The position numbers and the translations under genes are program-made. The notes beneath the pieces are model-generated. The model was not told the origin of the DNA and did not search any database. It saw only the letters and a program-made list of their open reading frames with translations. Of a stretch of 64,000 nucleotides of DNA, positions 21,117-29,575 are shown in pieces. Positions within the stretch are counted from its first letter, which is position 1. The number at the start of each line of letters is the position of its first letter. The DNA is from Pseudomonas sp. MYb185 (GTDB taxonomy: Bacteria > Pseudomonadota > Gammaproteobacteria > Pseudomonadales > Pseudomonadaceae), in contig NZ_PCQD01000001.1 in NCBI RefSeq assembly GCF_002979975.1, positions 1-64,000 of the forward strand. Reading direction: 5' to 3'.

Positions 21117-21923
21117 TCAATCGTACTGTGTCAGCTGTACCGCGGTTTTCCTGACCTGCACGAAACTCTGCTGCTCGCGCGCATAGTCCCAGCGCGCGAT
21201 GTGGCACTGGCGCTGTCCGGCGCTGGCCTGGTATTCGATCAGGTTGACCGAGTTGGGTGTCGCGCCGCGCAGCCGTTGCGAGATGCCGGTACCGGCCTGC
21301 ACTGACCATGCCCGCGGGTTCCCGCCACGGTCTTCCAGCGGCACCATGTAGGGCAGGTGGATATGTCCGGCCAGCAGCAGGTCCATACCGGCATCGACCC
21401 AGGCCGGTAGCGCCTGCTCGCGGCCGACCAGCAGGTTGGCCACATCCGAGCCCTGCACCGCGCGCACCGGATGGTGCAGCAGCACTATCCGCAACTGATC
21501 CGCCTGCGCCTGCCCCAGGCGCTGCACTACCCGTTGCACCTGCTCGGCCGACACCACGCCATTCTTGTGCCGGGCGGCGCGGGTGGTGTTGACCCCGATC
21601 ACCAGCAGGTCATGGTCTTCGAACTCCGGTTCCAGTGTCTGGCCGAATGCCCGGCGATAGTTGCCATAGGGGTTCAGCAGCCGCGCCGGCAGGTTGAACA
21701 GCGGCAGGTCATGATTACCGGGCACCGCCAGCACTGGCGCCTGCAACCGGGCGATGAACTCAGCGGCAGCGCTGAACTGGCTGCGCCGGGCGCGCTGGGT
21801 GATGTCGCCGCTGAGCAGGCACAGGTCCGGTTGCTGTTGCTCGGCCAGTTGCAGCAGCGCCTGCATTACCCCGGCGTCCTCGGTGCCGAAGTGCAGATCC
21901 GACAGGTGCAGGAGGGTACTCAT
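21117..21923 (-). CDS. calcineurin-like metallophosphoesterase (CpdA-like)
   Basis: 268-residue cytosolic phosphoesterase with the full set of metal ligands: LSDLHFG near the N-terminus, LLSGDIT, VPGNHDLP, LLHHPV and AGHIHLPY. The order and spacing resemble CpdA cyclic-nucleotide phosphodiesterases, but other nucleotide or lipid phosphatases share them, so the substrate is open. The ATG at 21923 overlaps the stop of the diacylglycerol-kinase-type gene (ATGA), and this gene ends a minus-strand run of four. The partner gene suggests a lipid-related substrate is possible. The stop is 3 nt from the end of the convergent YebC gene. Confidence 0.85.
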   Translation of the reverse strand: MSTLLHLSDLHFGTEDAGVMQALLQLAEQQQPDLCLLSGDITQRARRSQFSAAAEFIARLQAPVLAVPGNHDLPLFNLPARLLNPYGNYRRAFGQTLEPEFEDHDLLVIGVNTTRAARHKNGVVSAEQVQRVVQRLGQAQADQLRIVLLHHPVRAVQGSDVANLLVGREQALPAWVDAGMDLLLAGHIHLPYMVPLEDRGGNPRAWSVQAGTGISQRLRGATPNSVNLIEYQASAGQRQCHIARWDYAREQQSFVQVRKTAVQLTQYD

Positions 21924-22903
21924 GGATGCTCCGGGGTTGGGGCGCTGTGCGGGATCAGCAGCGGCAGCGCACCCGGTGCGACACTGAATTCCAGCGGCGT
22001 GTGCATGCGGAATATCTCGCCATCCATGGCCACCTTGACCAGCCTGGATCGCTGGCCCAGATGCACCGACATGCGCTCGAAGCCGATGCTGATGACCTGG
22101 TCTGCTTCGCCCATGCGGCTCAACAGACCCTGCAGCAGCAGGCCATACAGGGCCAGCGTGCCCACCGGCCGCGCAGCGAGTGCCACCAGGTGGTCGGTCT
22201 CCTCCGGCAAGTGCGGGTCGATACCGATCTGCTCCAGTTGTAGCGGGTTGTTGCACACGACCAGGGTCGGGGTGCGCAATTGCTGCTGCCGCCCGGCGTA
22301 ATCCAGTTCGACGTGCAATTGCCGGTGCGCCCGGGTCAGCGTCACCAGCGCCGACCACAGGGCGACCAGACGGCTGCGTCCATAGCGCTGCTTGAAGGCT
22401 TCGCGGTCTTCCAGCAGGCGTGGATACAGGCCGAGACTGGCATTGACCAGAAAGTAGCGACCATTGAGCCGGCCCAGGCTGATATGTTCCAGGCGTGCAT
22501 CCAGCAGGCCGCGGACAGCCTCTTCGGTATCCTGGGAAATACCATGGGCACGTCCGAAGTAATTGAAGGTGCCCTGGGGCAGTACACCGAAGGGCACGCC
22601 CTGGCCAACCACCGCCTGGCAAACCGCATGCAGAGTGCCGTCTCCGCCGACGGCGACGACCACGCCGGCATGTTCCCGCGCCAGTTGCACCGCCTGTTCG
22701 GCGGCGCCTTGCAACTGGCTACCATGGTCCACGGTGAGCAGTTGGCAGGTACGACCGGCTGCCTCGCAGACGGCCTTGATGGTCGACTGGATCGACATGC
22801 TGTCATGCTTGCCCGAACCGGCGTTCATCACCATGTATAGCGGCTCGCTGCCGGTCAGGGCGGGTACCGGGACTGCCGAACGATTATCGGCGCAATGCTT
22901 CAC
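21920..22903 (-). CDS. diacylglycerol/lipid kinase family protein (YegS/BmrU type)
   Basis: Kinase that phosphorylates a lipid alcohol group, using the family motif GGDGTLHAVCQAVVG near residue 85. Further marks are NAGSGK at the N-terminus, FGVLPQGTFNYFGR and the C-terminal VAMDGEIFRM. A GTG start at 22903 preceded by AAGGAG gives 327 residues, a normal length; the frame stays open for 34 more codons but without a good ribosome site. It overlaps the metallophosphoesterase by 4 nt and follows the zinc-finger gene by 34 nt. A kinase and a phosphoesterase translated together may act on the same lipid, which is inference. Confidence 0.85.
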   Translation of the reverse strand: MKHCADNRSAVPVPALTGSEPLYMVMNAGSGKHDSMSIQSTIKAVCEAAGRTCQLLTVDHGSQLQGAAEQAVQLAREHAGVVVAVGGDGTLHAVCQAVVGQGVPFGVLPQGTFNYFGRAHGISQDTEEAVRGLLDARLEHISLGRLNGRYFLVNASLGLYPRLLEDREAFKQRYGRSRLVALWSALVTLTRAHRQLHVELDYAGRQQQLRTPTLVVCNNPLQLEQIGIDPHLPEETDHLVALAARPVGTLALYGLLLQGLLSRMGEADQVISIGFERMSVHLGQRSRLVKVAMDGEIFRMHTPLEFSVAPGALPLLIPHSAPTPEHP

Positions 22904-22937
22904 AGGCGGCTCCTTATGGCGCTGGTCGGTGCAGGGC

Positions 22938-23204
22938 TCAGCGCAACTGACTGTCCTTGCTGCCGCGACGGTTGTAGCCACTGTCCTGTTGCTGCTGGCG
23001 GTCATGGGCCGCCTGGCAGTCGATGCACAGCCTCACCCCGGGTACCGCCCGGCGTCGCGCCTCGGGAATGACCGCATCGCACTGCTCGCAGTGGCTCAGG
23101 CTCTCGCCCACCGGCAGCTGGCTGCGGGCCCGTTCCACCGCATCCTGGATGGTATCGTCGATCTGCTCCTGAACCGCTCCGTCCTGTGCCCAGCCCGTTG
23201 CCAT
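22938..23204 (-). CDS. DksA/TraR C4-type zinc finger protein (YbiI-like)
   Basis: 88 residues with four cysteines, C39, C42, C60 and C63, in the DksA/TraR zinc finger spacing (HCEQCD and LCIDCQ), and an N-terminal acidic helix. It is too short to have the full coiled coil of DksA and matches the YbiI-like group, whose role is not settled. The C-terminal tail is rich in glutamine and arginine. It lies 15 nt downstream of the alpha-glucan phosphorylase and 34 nt upstream of the lipid kinase, all in one direction. Confidence 0.85.
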   Translation of the reverse strand: MATGWAQDGAVQEQIDDTIQDAVERARSQLPVGESLSHCEQCDAVIPEARRRAVPGVRLCIDCQAAHDRQQQQDSGYNRRGSKDSQLR

Positions 23205-23219
23205 AAGTGCCTCCGGATC

Positions 23220-24866
23220 TCAGCTGTTGTACATCATCTGGTAATACTCGTGCGCCAGCCGATCGGAATCGAACCGGGGCAGCACATCCTTCATGCCATG
23301 CTTGACCAGCTGCAGCCAGCGGTCATGCTCCTGGTAGTACATCGGCAGTACCTGCTGCTCGATGATCTGCATCAGGTTGCGATAATCGGCGGCGGTCTGC
23401 GCGGCGCTATCCAGGTGCTCATCCGCCGGGGGTATCAACAGGCAATTGTAGCCGTCGCGGCCGAACTCCGGGACCCAGCCGTCGCTGATCGACAGGTTCA
23501 CCGCGCCATTCATGGCGGCGGTCATGCCGCTGGTGCCGGACGCCTCGTGCAGTCGCTGCGGGGTATTGAGCCAGACATCGGCGCCCTGTTTCAGCAGTCT
23601 CGACAGCTGGATCTCGTAACCGGTGAGCACAGCGAAGCGGGCGGCCTTGTAGGACAGTCGCACCAGCTGGTTGAAGGTATCGATGGCGGTCTGATCGAAG
23701 GGGAACGGCTTGCCGGCCCAGATGATCTGCACCGGCCGGTCCTGCTGCTCGATCAGCCGGCAGAACCGATAGAGATCATGCAGCATCAGGTCGGCGCGCT
23801 TGTAGGCAGCGAAACGCCGGGCCCAGACGATGGTCAGCACCTCGGGATCGAACAGCTTGCCGGTCTGGTCGGCGACCACCTGGAACAGCTGGCGTTTCAT
23901 CTCGCGCTTGCGGCTGACCAGCCGTGCATCGTCATTGTCCTCCAGGGCCTGGCGCATGGCCGGGTCCTGCCAGAATCGCGCATTCTGCGCATTGGTGATC
24001 GAGGTGATCGGGCAGATGCCGGGATACTCGTCCCACATCTGGTTGGCCACCCGCCTATGCAGGCGGGAGACGCCATTGGCCCGCCCGGCGGCCCGCAGCG
24101 CGGCCAGGGTATGGCTGAAGGTGCCGCTGCGCATTCCGGTCAGCTCGGCTGCGGTATCCTCCGACAGGTTGCCGAAATAGCCCATCTCACGCAGAAAATC
24201 CAGGGCATTTTCCTCATTGCCGGCCTTCTCCGGGGTATGGGTAGTGAGCACGATATGCCGGCGCACCGCCTGGCTGTCCTGCAGCCGATCCATCAGATGG
24301 AAGGCCAGCGGCAGGGCATGGGCCTCGTTGAGATGGTAGACATCGGCCCCGCCCAACTGCTCCACCAGCCGCGCGCCGCCCAGCCCCAGCACGATGCTCT
24401 GGGCGATACGGGTCGATGGCTCGGTATCGTACAGACGATGGGTAATGGTCTGCGCCAGGTAGTCATTTTCCGGAATATCGGTGGTCAGCAGATAGATCGG
24501 TGCACTGCCGAATACCTCGGCTGGCAGCAACAGTGCCTTTATATGCACCGGATGGCCATTGACGGTGACCTGGGTGCGCAGGCCGGTATCGACCAGGAAC
24601 GGATAGTACTTCTTCTGGAACTGCACGCGCATGCGCTGATCATCATGGCGCACCTGATCGTAGTATCCGTACTTCCACAGGATGCCGATGCCGATCAGGT
24701 TCTGGCGCAGGTCGCAGGCGCTGCGCATGTGCGAGCCGGCCAGGAAGCCCAGGCCGCCGGAATAGATCTTCAGCGCATGGTCGATGGCGTATTCCATGGA
24801 GAAATAGGCCACGCGCGTGCTGTACTGTGGGTCAGGCTGCCAGGGGAGCGGCCAGGTTCGAGTCAT
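23220..24866 (-). CDS. short alpha-glucan phosphorylase
   Basis: Pyridoxal-phosphate enzyme that releases glucose 1-phosphate from alpha-1,4-glucans. Seen: VAYFSMEYA and YSGGLGFLAGSH near the N-terminus, HLNEAHALP, WARRFAAYKRADL, the glucan/phosphate region WAGKPFP, and the cofactor region EASGTSGMTAAMNGAVNLSISDGW. At 548 residues it is far shorter than the 800-residue glycogen phosphorylases and lacks the extra N-terminal domain of many alpha-glucan phosphorylases of this type, but the core is intact. ATG at 24866 gives MTRTWPLPW; the frame stays open further upstream through the exonuclease gene. No glycogen synthesis or debranching gene is in the window. Confidence 0.85.
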   Translation of the reverse strand: MTRTWPLPWQPDPQYSTRVAYFSMEYAIDHALKIYSGGLGFLAGSHMRSACDLRQNLIGIGILWKYGYYDQVRHDDQRMRVQFQKKYYPFLVDTGLRTQVTVNGHPVHIKALLLPAEVFGSAPIYLLTTDIPENDYLAQTITHRLYDTEPSTRIAQSIVLGLGGARLVEQLGGADVYHLNEAHALPLAFHLMDRLQDSQAVRRHIVLTTHTPEKAGNEENALDFLREMGYFGNLSEDTAAELTGMRSGTFSHTLAALRAAGRANGVSRLHRRVANQMWDEYPGICPITSITNAQNARFWQDPAMRQALEDNDDARLVSRKREMKRQLFQVVADQTGKLFDPEVLTIVWARRFAAYKRADLMLHDLYRFCRLIEQQDRPVQIIWAGKPFPFDQTAIDTFNQLVRLSYKAARFAVLTGYEIQLSRLLKQGADVWLNTPQRLHEASGTSGMTAAMNGAVNLSISDGWVPEFGRDGYNCLLIPPADEHLDSAAQTAADYRNLMQIIEQQVLPMYYQEHDRWLQLVKHGMKDVLPRFDSDRLAHEYYQMMYNS

Positions 24867-24939
24867 GAGGAAGGTCCCGTAACGACATGCGTGGGTTACC
24901 TCATACTGACAACGGCGGCTGTCCTTTGGTTGCGCCGAT

Positions 24940-25386
24940 TCAGAGCATGACCTGTTCCAGCTGTCCGGCCAGCAACCGGGCGTCGGCCAGCGCATGGTGC
25001 GGCATGGGTGCCAGTTCGGTCCAGTCATGTGCGCTGTGGGGCAGCGCCCGGGTCCGCACGCCGGTGGGCAGGCCATCGCTGCCGGCCAGCCAATGCAGCA
25101 GTGGCCAGTCCCAGTGTGGCGCGTCGGTGATGATCTCGGCCGGCGCTATGTTGGCAAGAAAGGTCTGCAGGCGGTGGCGGGCCAGCGGGGTGGTCAGTCC
25201 ATGGGACTGCAGGTCGAGCTGCGGCAGCACGGTGGCCTGCACGAAGCCGGAGCAGTCATCCACCTGCCAGTTGTCGATCAGCTCCAGATAGAGCTCCCGG
25301 CCGTCACTGGTTACCAGTGCCAGGCTGATGAGCCGGGCATGACTGGCCAGACATGTGAATTCCGTATCCAGATATGCTCTGAGCAT
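24940..25386 (-). CDS. DEDDh-type 3'-5' exonuclease-like protein
   Basis: 148 residues with a ribonuclease H-like exonuclease pattern: YLDTEF at 5-10 (D7, E9), TDAPHWDW around D88 or D93, and HHALADAR with H130 and D135, giving a DEDDh set. It resembles the small 3'-5' exoribonucleases of the Rv2179c group. The substrate, RNA or DNA, is not certain. ATG at 25386 was chosen because the sequence before it is unlike the family; an upstream in-frame start at 25431 exists. It lies 73 nt upstream of the phosphorylase on the same strand and may be transcribed with it. Confidence 0.75.
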   Translation of the reverse strand: MLRAYLDTEFTCLASHARLISLALVTSDGRELYLELIDNWQVDDCSGFVQATVLPQLDLQSHGLTTPLARHRLQTFLANIAPAEIITDAPHWDWPLLHWLAGSDGLPTGVRTRALPHSAHDWTELAPMPHHALADARLLAGQLEQVML

Positions 25387-25492
25387 ATTCCTGTCCTCCC
25401 TGTGATGTCGCCATGATGGCTTCCACGGCAACGCTGACCGAGAGAATCGGGCATCTTGCGCCGAAACGCAATATACCGTTTATCAGGTTGCG

Positions 25493-25732
25493 TCAGACCG
25501 GTTCCGGCTGCTCGCCAAAATGCGCCGCCAGTTCGTCGTAGCCGCCGATGCGCTGGCCATCGAGGAAGATCTGTGGCGTGGTGCTGACGCCCTGTTCCTC
25601 CTTGAACATCCGCTCCTCGGTCTCGTCAGCGAAGACATGTACCCGGTAGGTAATGCCGTGCCGGTCCAGCAACTGGCTGGCCTTGGCGGCGAAGGGGCAG
25701 CCATCTTTCTGATAGAGGTAGTTGTCACTCAT
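25493..25732 (-). CDS. glutaredoxin-like protein with CPFA active site
   Basis: 79-residue thioredoxin-fold protein. The active-site position reads GCPFAAKA, so the second cysteine of the usual CPYC is alanine, and the cis-proline loop is STTPQIFLDG followed by RIGGYDEL, the glutathione-binding segment of glutaredoxins. With a single cysteine it could only work by a monothiol mechanism on glutathione mixed disulfides, or bind a cofactor. The ATG follows a purine-rich GGGAGAG. It lies between the exonuclease and the chemoreceptor genes, all on the minus strand, with 85-105 nt gaps, so it is probably a single-gene unit. Confidence 0.88.
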   Translation of the reverse strand: MSDNYLYQKDGCPFAAKASQLLDRHGITYRVHVFADETEERMFKEEQGVSTTPQIFLDGQRIGGYDELAAHFGEQPEPV

Positions 25733-25817
25733 CGGTCTCTCCCGGTATTGCAGTGGTCTCTTCGCCTTAGAGGAAGGCAGCGGGGAAAGATTCGGTGTTT
25801 TTGCGCGGCGACCCGGT

Positions 25818-26915
25818 TCAGGCCGCCGACTGGCTGTGTTCGAACGCCTGCATGATCTGGCCGACGATGCGCATGACCTCCAGGTTGGCTTCCTCCATCT
25901 CGCCGAGATGCCGCACTGCACCGGCCAGTTCCTGCTGCTGGAAGGCCTGCATGGCCGCCTGGCCTTCGCGGTGCACGGCGGTATGCGGCCGCTCGATCTC
26001 GCGGAAATGCGCCAACTGCTGGATGCTCTGGCTGCCATCGCCGTAATACCAGCGGCCGAAGCGGCACTCGCGTTCGGTGGGCAGCGCCGGGATCGGCGTA
26101 CCGCGGCTGCCGAGCAGATGGTTGTAGACCACGAACTTGAGTGACAGCTCATCCAGGTTGGCCAACTCGACACCGGCACGGAAGGCCGACTTCTCGATAC
26201 CGCGGCGCATTTCCCCGGCCAGGCTGTGCAATACCTGCATGCCGGCCACCGCATCCTCGGTGGTACGGCTGAAGTCCTCGGCCAGGGTACCCTGGGACTG
26301 GATATAGGCCTGCACCGATGCCGTGATCTGTTGCAGCTCCTCGATCTTGCCGACGATTTCACTGGTGGCCTGGCCGGTGCGCTCGGCCAACTGGCGTATT
26401 TCGCTGGCGACCACCGCGAAGCCACGACCAGCGTCGCCGGCGCGGGCAGCCTCAATGGCCGCGTTCAGCGCCAGCAGGTTGGTCTGGCTGGCGATACCGC
26501 CAATCAGATCGACGATGCCATTGATTTCACCGGAGTGACCGGACAGCGCCTCGACCTGCCGCGAGGCCTCGATCAGCCCGCTCTCCATGGCGGTGGCCTT
26601 GCCCTGCAGCGCATCGAACCGCTGCTGGTTGTTCAGCGCGGCACTGGCCACCTGGCCGGCATGCTGCTTGTCCTGGCCCAACTGGCCGGCAAGGTATTCG
26701 AAGGAGTCACCAAGGTGGGTGATCGAGGTACTGAAGCGCACCAGCTTGCCCGCCACCTCTCGGTAGTAGTCCAGCTGCTGCTGGCTGCGCTGCTCACGCT
26801 CGGCCAGCTCGGCTTCCAGTTGCCGTATCCGCTCGGCCTGGCTGGCCAGCTGCGCTTCGAGCTGCTGGTTCTCCTGTTGCAGTGCCTGGATTGCCTTGCT
26901 ACCGCTGCGCCACAT
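25818..26915 (-). CDS. soluble methyl-accepting chemotaxis protein with C-terminal CZB zinc-binding domain
   Basis: 365-residue cytosolic chemoreceptor: no membrane segment, an N-terminal coiled coil (about 6-50), the highly conserved signalling tip ([18 protein letters not shown] followed by [18 protein letters not shown], about 145-185), then a chemoreceptor zinc-binding (CZB) domain at about 255-350 with a histidine in VVYNHLLG, the cysteine in [10 protein letters not shown] and further histidines at HTAVH. Relatives of this layout sense zinc or oxidants such as hypochlorite through the cysteine. It starts 88 nt after tatE, the last nos gene, on the same strand, so read-through from nos transcription is possible. 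The signalling region is shorter than in full receptors. Confidence 0.88.
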   Translation of the reverse strand: MWRSGSKAIQALQQENQQLEAQLASQAERIRQLEAELAEREQRSQQQLDYYREVAGKLVRFSTSITHLGDSFEYLAGQLGQDKQHAGQVASAALNNQQRFDALQGKATAMESGLIEASRQVEALSGHSGEINGIVDLIGGIASQTNLLALNAAIEAARAGDAGRGFAVVASEIRQLAERTGQATSEIVGKIEELQQITASVQAYIQSQGTLAEDFSRTTEDAVAGMQVLHSLAGEMRRGIEKSAFRAGVELANLDELSLKFVVYNHLLGSRGTPIPALPTERECRFGRWYYGDGSQSIQQLAHFREIERPHTAVHREGQAAMQAFQQQELAGAVRHLGEMEEANLEVMRIVGQIMQAFEHSQSAA

Positions 26916-27003
26916 GGTTACCTCGGAGTTGCAGATATGTAGTTGCTATATCGGCCGAGGCAACCGGGACATGAGCCTTTTCCTGCGGCTGGGGCATGAT
27001 TTC

Positions 27004-27198
27004 TCAGGAGTGCTGCTGGCTCTTGAGCTTCTCCGCCTCCAGTGCCTGCGGGTTGCTTTCTCCCTCATTGACCGCCTTGCGGAAACCACTGATGGCATTG
27101 CCCACGTCGGAGCCCAGGCCGCGCAGGCGCTTGGTGCCGAACAGCATCACCACGATCAGCAGGATGATCAGAAGTTGCCAGATACTGATGCCCATCAT
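27004..27198 (-). CDS. tatE: twin-arginine translocase subunit TatA/TatE
   Basis: 64-residue membrane protein: one hydrophobic segment at about 7-20, the [10 protein letters not shown] hinge and an amphipathic helix, then a charged tail. This is the TatA/E pattern, the pore-forming part of the twin-arginine pathway. Lying at the end of the nos cluster, 27 nt after nosL, it corresponds to the tatE known there in denitrifying pseudomonads and should support export of folded NosZ, which has a twin-arginine leader. GGAG lies nine bases before the first of two tandem ATG codons. The chromosome must carry tatB and tatC elsewhere. Confidence 0.9.
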   Translation of the reverse strand: MMGISIWQLLIILLIVVMLFGTKRLRGLGSDVGNAISGFRKAVNEGESNPQALEAEKLKSQQHS

Positions 27199-27225
27199 GT
27201 TGTGTTACTCCGTTTGCTACCGGTC

Positions 27226-27798
27226 TCAATGACCGGAATGATTGTCATGTGAATGTGTGGAGTGGTTCGCCGCTGCGCCATGCTGCGCCGCAGCGGCCTG
27301 TTGCAGGAACTCCTGGTCGATCTCGTCGAAATGCAGCACCGTTGCGCCATCGTATTCTGCCGCCAGCGCCTCGGCCGCCTGCTTGTCGGCAAACGAGGCC
27401 AGCGAGGCGCCCATGGCTCCTTCCAGCGCTGTGCCGGCAACGTACCAGGCCTGGGTGGCATCGACCAGATGACCATCATCCGGGTGATCCCAATGGCTCT
27501 GGGCCATGTCATGCACATAGAGCCTGGCCTGCAGGATGCGGTTCTCCGGCTGCAGCCACCAACTGAGCATTTCCGCGGTGGAGCAGAATTTCTTCACCTC
27601 GCCCCGCTCTACCACCTGGCCTTTGGGGCCGGTGAAATCCATGATGATCATGCCGCAGACGTGGCATTCATCGGTGTCATGGAAAGCCACCGGGTCGAGG
27701 GTCACCTGCGCTTCCTCCGGGTCACCGCAGGCGGCCAGGGTCAGGCCAAGCAACAGTACCAGCAAGGTGCGTACAGCAAGGTTGTAACGGATTTTCAT
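27226..27798 (-). CDS. nosL: NosL copper chaperone lipoprotein
   Basis: Outer-membrane-type lipoprotein that binds Cu(I) and supplies copper to NosZ. The leader ends in LAAC (Cys24), and the copper motif is present as CHVCGM with C45, C48 and M50. The family's later FCSTAEMLSW and SFADKQAAEALA segments are intact. The C-terminus has an added histidine-rich tail (eight histidines in the last about 24 residues) that could bind more metal. 190 residues, normal. The ATG at 27798 was chosen to start the signal peptide MKIRYNLAV; the frame stays open upstream. It follows nosY by 26 nt. Confidence 0.93.
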   Translation of the reverse strand: MKIRYNLAVRTLLVLLLGLTLAACGDPEEAQVTLDPVAFHDTDECHVCGMIIMDFTGPKGQVVERGEVKKFCSTAEMLSWWLQPENRILQARLYVHDMAQSHWDHPDDGHLVDATQAWYVAGTALEGAMGASLASFADKQAAEALAAEYDGATVLHFDEIDQEFLQQAAAAQHGAAANHSTHSHDNHSGH

Positions 27799-27824
27799 GA
27801 CAGTTTTCCTATTTCCCATTCTTG

Positions 27825-28652
27825 TCAGGCGGCACGGCGGCGGAAGGCTGCATAGGCCAGTGCCAATGCCAGCCCAGCCCAGGCCAGCAGGCACAACCAT
27901 AGCAGCAGGCCTTGCACTGGCAGGTCGTCACCCAGCGACAACACGCCCATGGTACTGGCTCCGTCGAAGCCGGAGAGGTTGATCAGCCGGTAGATGTCGG
28001 TCGGGTTCAACAACAGCAGCCAGGGCAGCAGTTCGGGGTTGAACTTGCCTTCGCTGAATACCAGCAGGGCCAGCAGTACCAGGTCGAATACCAGCACGAA
28101 CAGGAACCAGACGCCCAGCGCCAGGCCGGCAGCACTGGATTTCTCGCTGACCAGGCTGCTGAGCAGATAGGCCAGGGCCAGGAAGGCCCAGCCCAGCAGG
28201 GTAGAGGACAGCATGAAGCGGCCGAAGGCCCATACCAGCAGGTTCAGTTCGACACCATCGACCAGCAGACCGATCGCCACGGCAGCGCAGCCGAAGCCGA
28301 TCAGCACGGCCAGCGCCAGGATCAGGCCGTGGCCGACGAACTTGCCCAGCAGGATCTGGCCGCGGCCGATGGGGTAGGTCATCAGCAGCATCAGGGTGCC
28401 GCCCTCATCCTCGCCGACGATGGCGTCATAGGCCAGCAGCAGGGCGATCAGCGGCATCAGGAAGGTCGCCAGGCTGGCCAGGCTGGCGATGGTGGCCGGG
28501 ATCGAGGTGAAGCCCAGTTGTCCGGAGGCAGCGGCGCCAAGCCAGGCGATGCCTACCGCCAGGGCAGCGAACAACAGGCTGATCGCCAGCAGCCAGCGAT
28601 TGCGCAGGCCGTCGCTGAGTTCCTTGCGGGCGATGTTCCAGATCTGGTTCAT
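27825..28652 (-). CDS. nosY: NosY, ABC-2 type permease of the nos maturation transporter
   Basis: 275-residue membrane protein with six hydrophobic segments of the ABC-2 permease type and a cytosolic loop near the N-terminus ([13 protein letters not shown]). With the ATPase NosF and periplasmic NosD it forms the complex needed to assemble the copper-sulfide centre of nitrous oxide reductase. The conserved loop [21 protein letters not shown] after the second helix fits the family. Its ATG overlaps the stop of nosF (ATGA), so the two subunits are translated together. nosL follows by 26 nt. Confidence 0.93.
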   Translation of the reverse strand: MNQIWNIARKELSDGLRNRWLLAISLLFAALAVGIAWLGAAASGQLGFTSIPATIASLASLATFLMPLIALLLAYDAIVGEDEGGTLMLLMTYPIGRGQILLGKFVGHGLILALAVLIGFGCAAVAIGLLVDGVELNLLVWAFGRFMLSSTLLGWAFLALAYLLSSLVSEKSSAAGLALGVWFLFVLVFDLVLLALLVFSEGKFNPELLPWLLLLNPTDIYRLINLSGFDGASTMGVLSLGDDLPVQGLLLWLCLLAWAGLALALAYAAFRRRAA

Positions 28653-29575
28653 GCCTTGTCCTCCGCAGCATGCGCATTGCTGGCGCGTTCGGTGTAATAG
28701 CGGTACAGGTCTTCCAGCGAGGGCTGGAATATCTCGATATCGCTGGGCTGGTCCTGGTTCAGCAACTGACGCAGCAGGTCCATCTTGCCGCGGCTGCTGC
28801 CGGTGACCTCGATACCATCGGTGCCCAGCAGACGGATCTGGTTGCCATTGATGTTCATGGTCTGCAGCAGTTGTTCACGCCGTTGCAGGCCGCTGGCGCG
28901 GATGCGTGACGGCAGTCCTGCTTCGGTTCGCAGGCTGGCCAGCGTACCGATGGCCTCCAGTCGACCGCCGGCGAGAATTGCCGCTCGGTTGATATGCGCC
29001 TCGACCCCCGGCAACACATGGGAACACAGGATCACGCTGGTGCCCTGCTGGCGTAGCCGGTCAATCAGTACGTACAGATCCTGGGTGGCGATCGGGTCGA
29101 GCCCCACGGTCGGCTCGTCGAGCAGCAGCAACTGGGGCGAGCCCAGCAGTGCCTGGGCCAGACCGAGGCGCTGGCGCATGCCTTTGGAGTAGGTCTTGAC
29201 CCGGCGATCGGCGGCGTGCGCCAGGCCCACCTGCTCCAGCAACTCATCGGCCTGCTGCAGCGCAGCACCCTTGATACGGGCGAAGTGGTACAGGGTTTCG
29301 CGGCCGCTGAGCTGCGGGTAGAACATCACGTTCTCCGGCAGGTAGCCGAGCTGGCGGCGCACGGTCGGGTCGTTTGGCGCCTGGCCGAGCACCCGCACCT
29401 GGCCCTCGCTGGGCGTCAACAGGCCGAGGATCAGCTTCATGGTGGTGGTCTTGCCGGCGCCATTGTGGCCGAACAGGCCGAGCACCTCGCCTGGCTCCAG
29501 ATGCAGTTCCAGTTGGCGCAGCGCGGTCATGCTGCCGTAACGCTGGCTGACGCCTTGAATATCAACAGCATTCAT
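28649..29575 (-). CDS. nosF: NosF, ABC transporter ATPase of the nos maturation system
   Basis: 308-residue nucleotide-binding protein: Walker [10 protein letters not shown] near residue 38, Q-loop GYLPEN, ABC signature [10 protein letters not shown], Walker [13 protein letters not shown], and the switch histidine in LCSHVLPG. It powers the NosDFY complex that matures NosZ. The C-terminal 90 residues are the extension usual for NosF. ATG at 29575 overlaps the nosD stop by one base (TGATG) and its own stop overlaps nosY, so nosD, nosF and nosY form one tightly coupled block. Other frames upstream are inside nosD. Confidence 0.95.
   Translation of the reverse strand: MNAVDIQGVSQRYGSMTALRQLELHLEPGEVLGLFGHNGAGKTTTMKLILGLLTPSEGQVRVLGQAPNDPTVRRQLGYLPENVMFYPQLSGRETLYHFARIKGAALQQADELLEQVGLAHAADRRVKTYSKGMRQRLGLAQALLGSPQLLLLDEPTVGLDPIATQDLYVLIDRLRQQGTSVILCSHVLPGVEAHINRAAILAGGRLEAIGTLASLRTEAGLPSRIRASGLQRREQLLQTMNINGNQIRLLGTDGIEVTGSSRGKMDLLRQLLNQDQPSDIEIFQPSLEDLYRYYTERASNAHAAEDKA

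Noticed and set aside
21117-22622. One 501-codon protein covering the metallophosphoesterase region
   Set aside because: The N-terminal 230 residues are the lipid kinase gene read in another frame; the phosphoesterase starts at the ATG overlapping that gene's stop.
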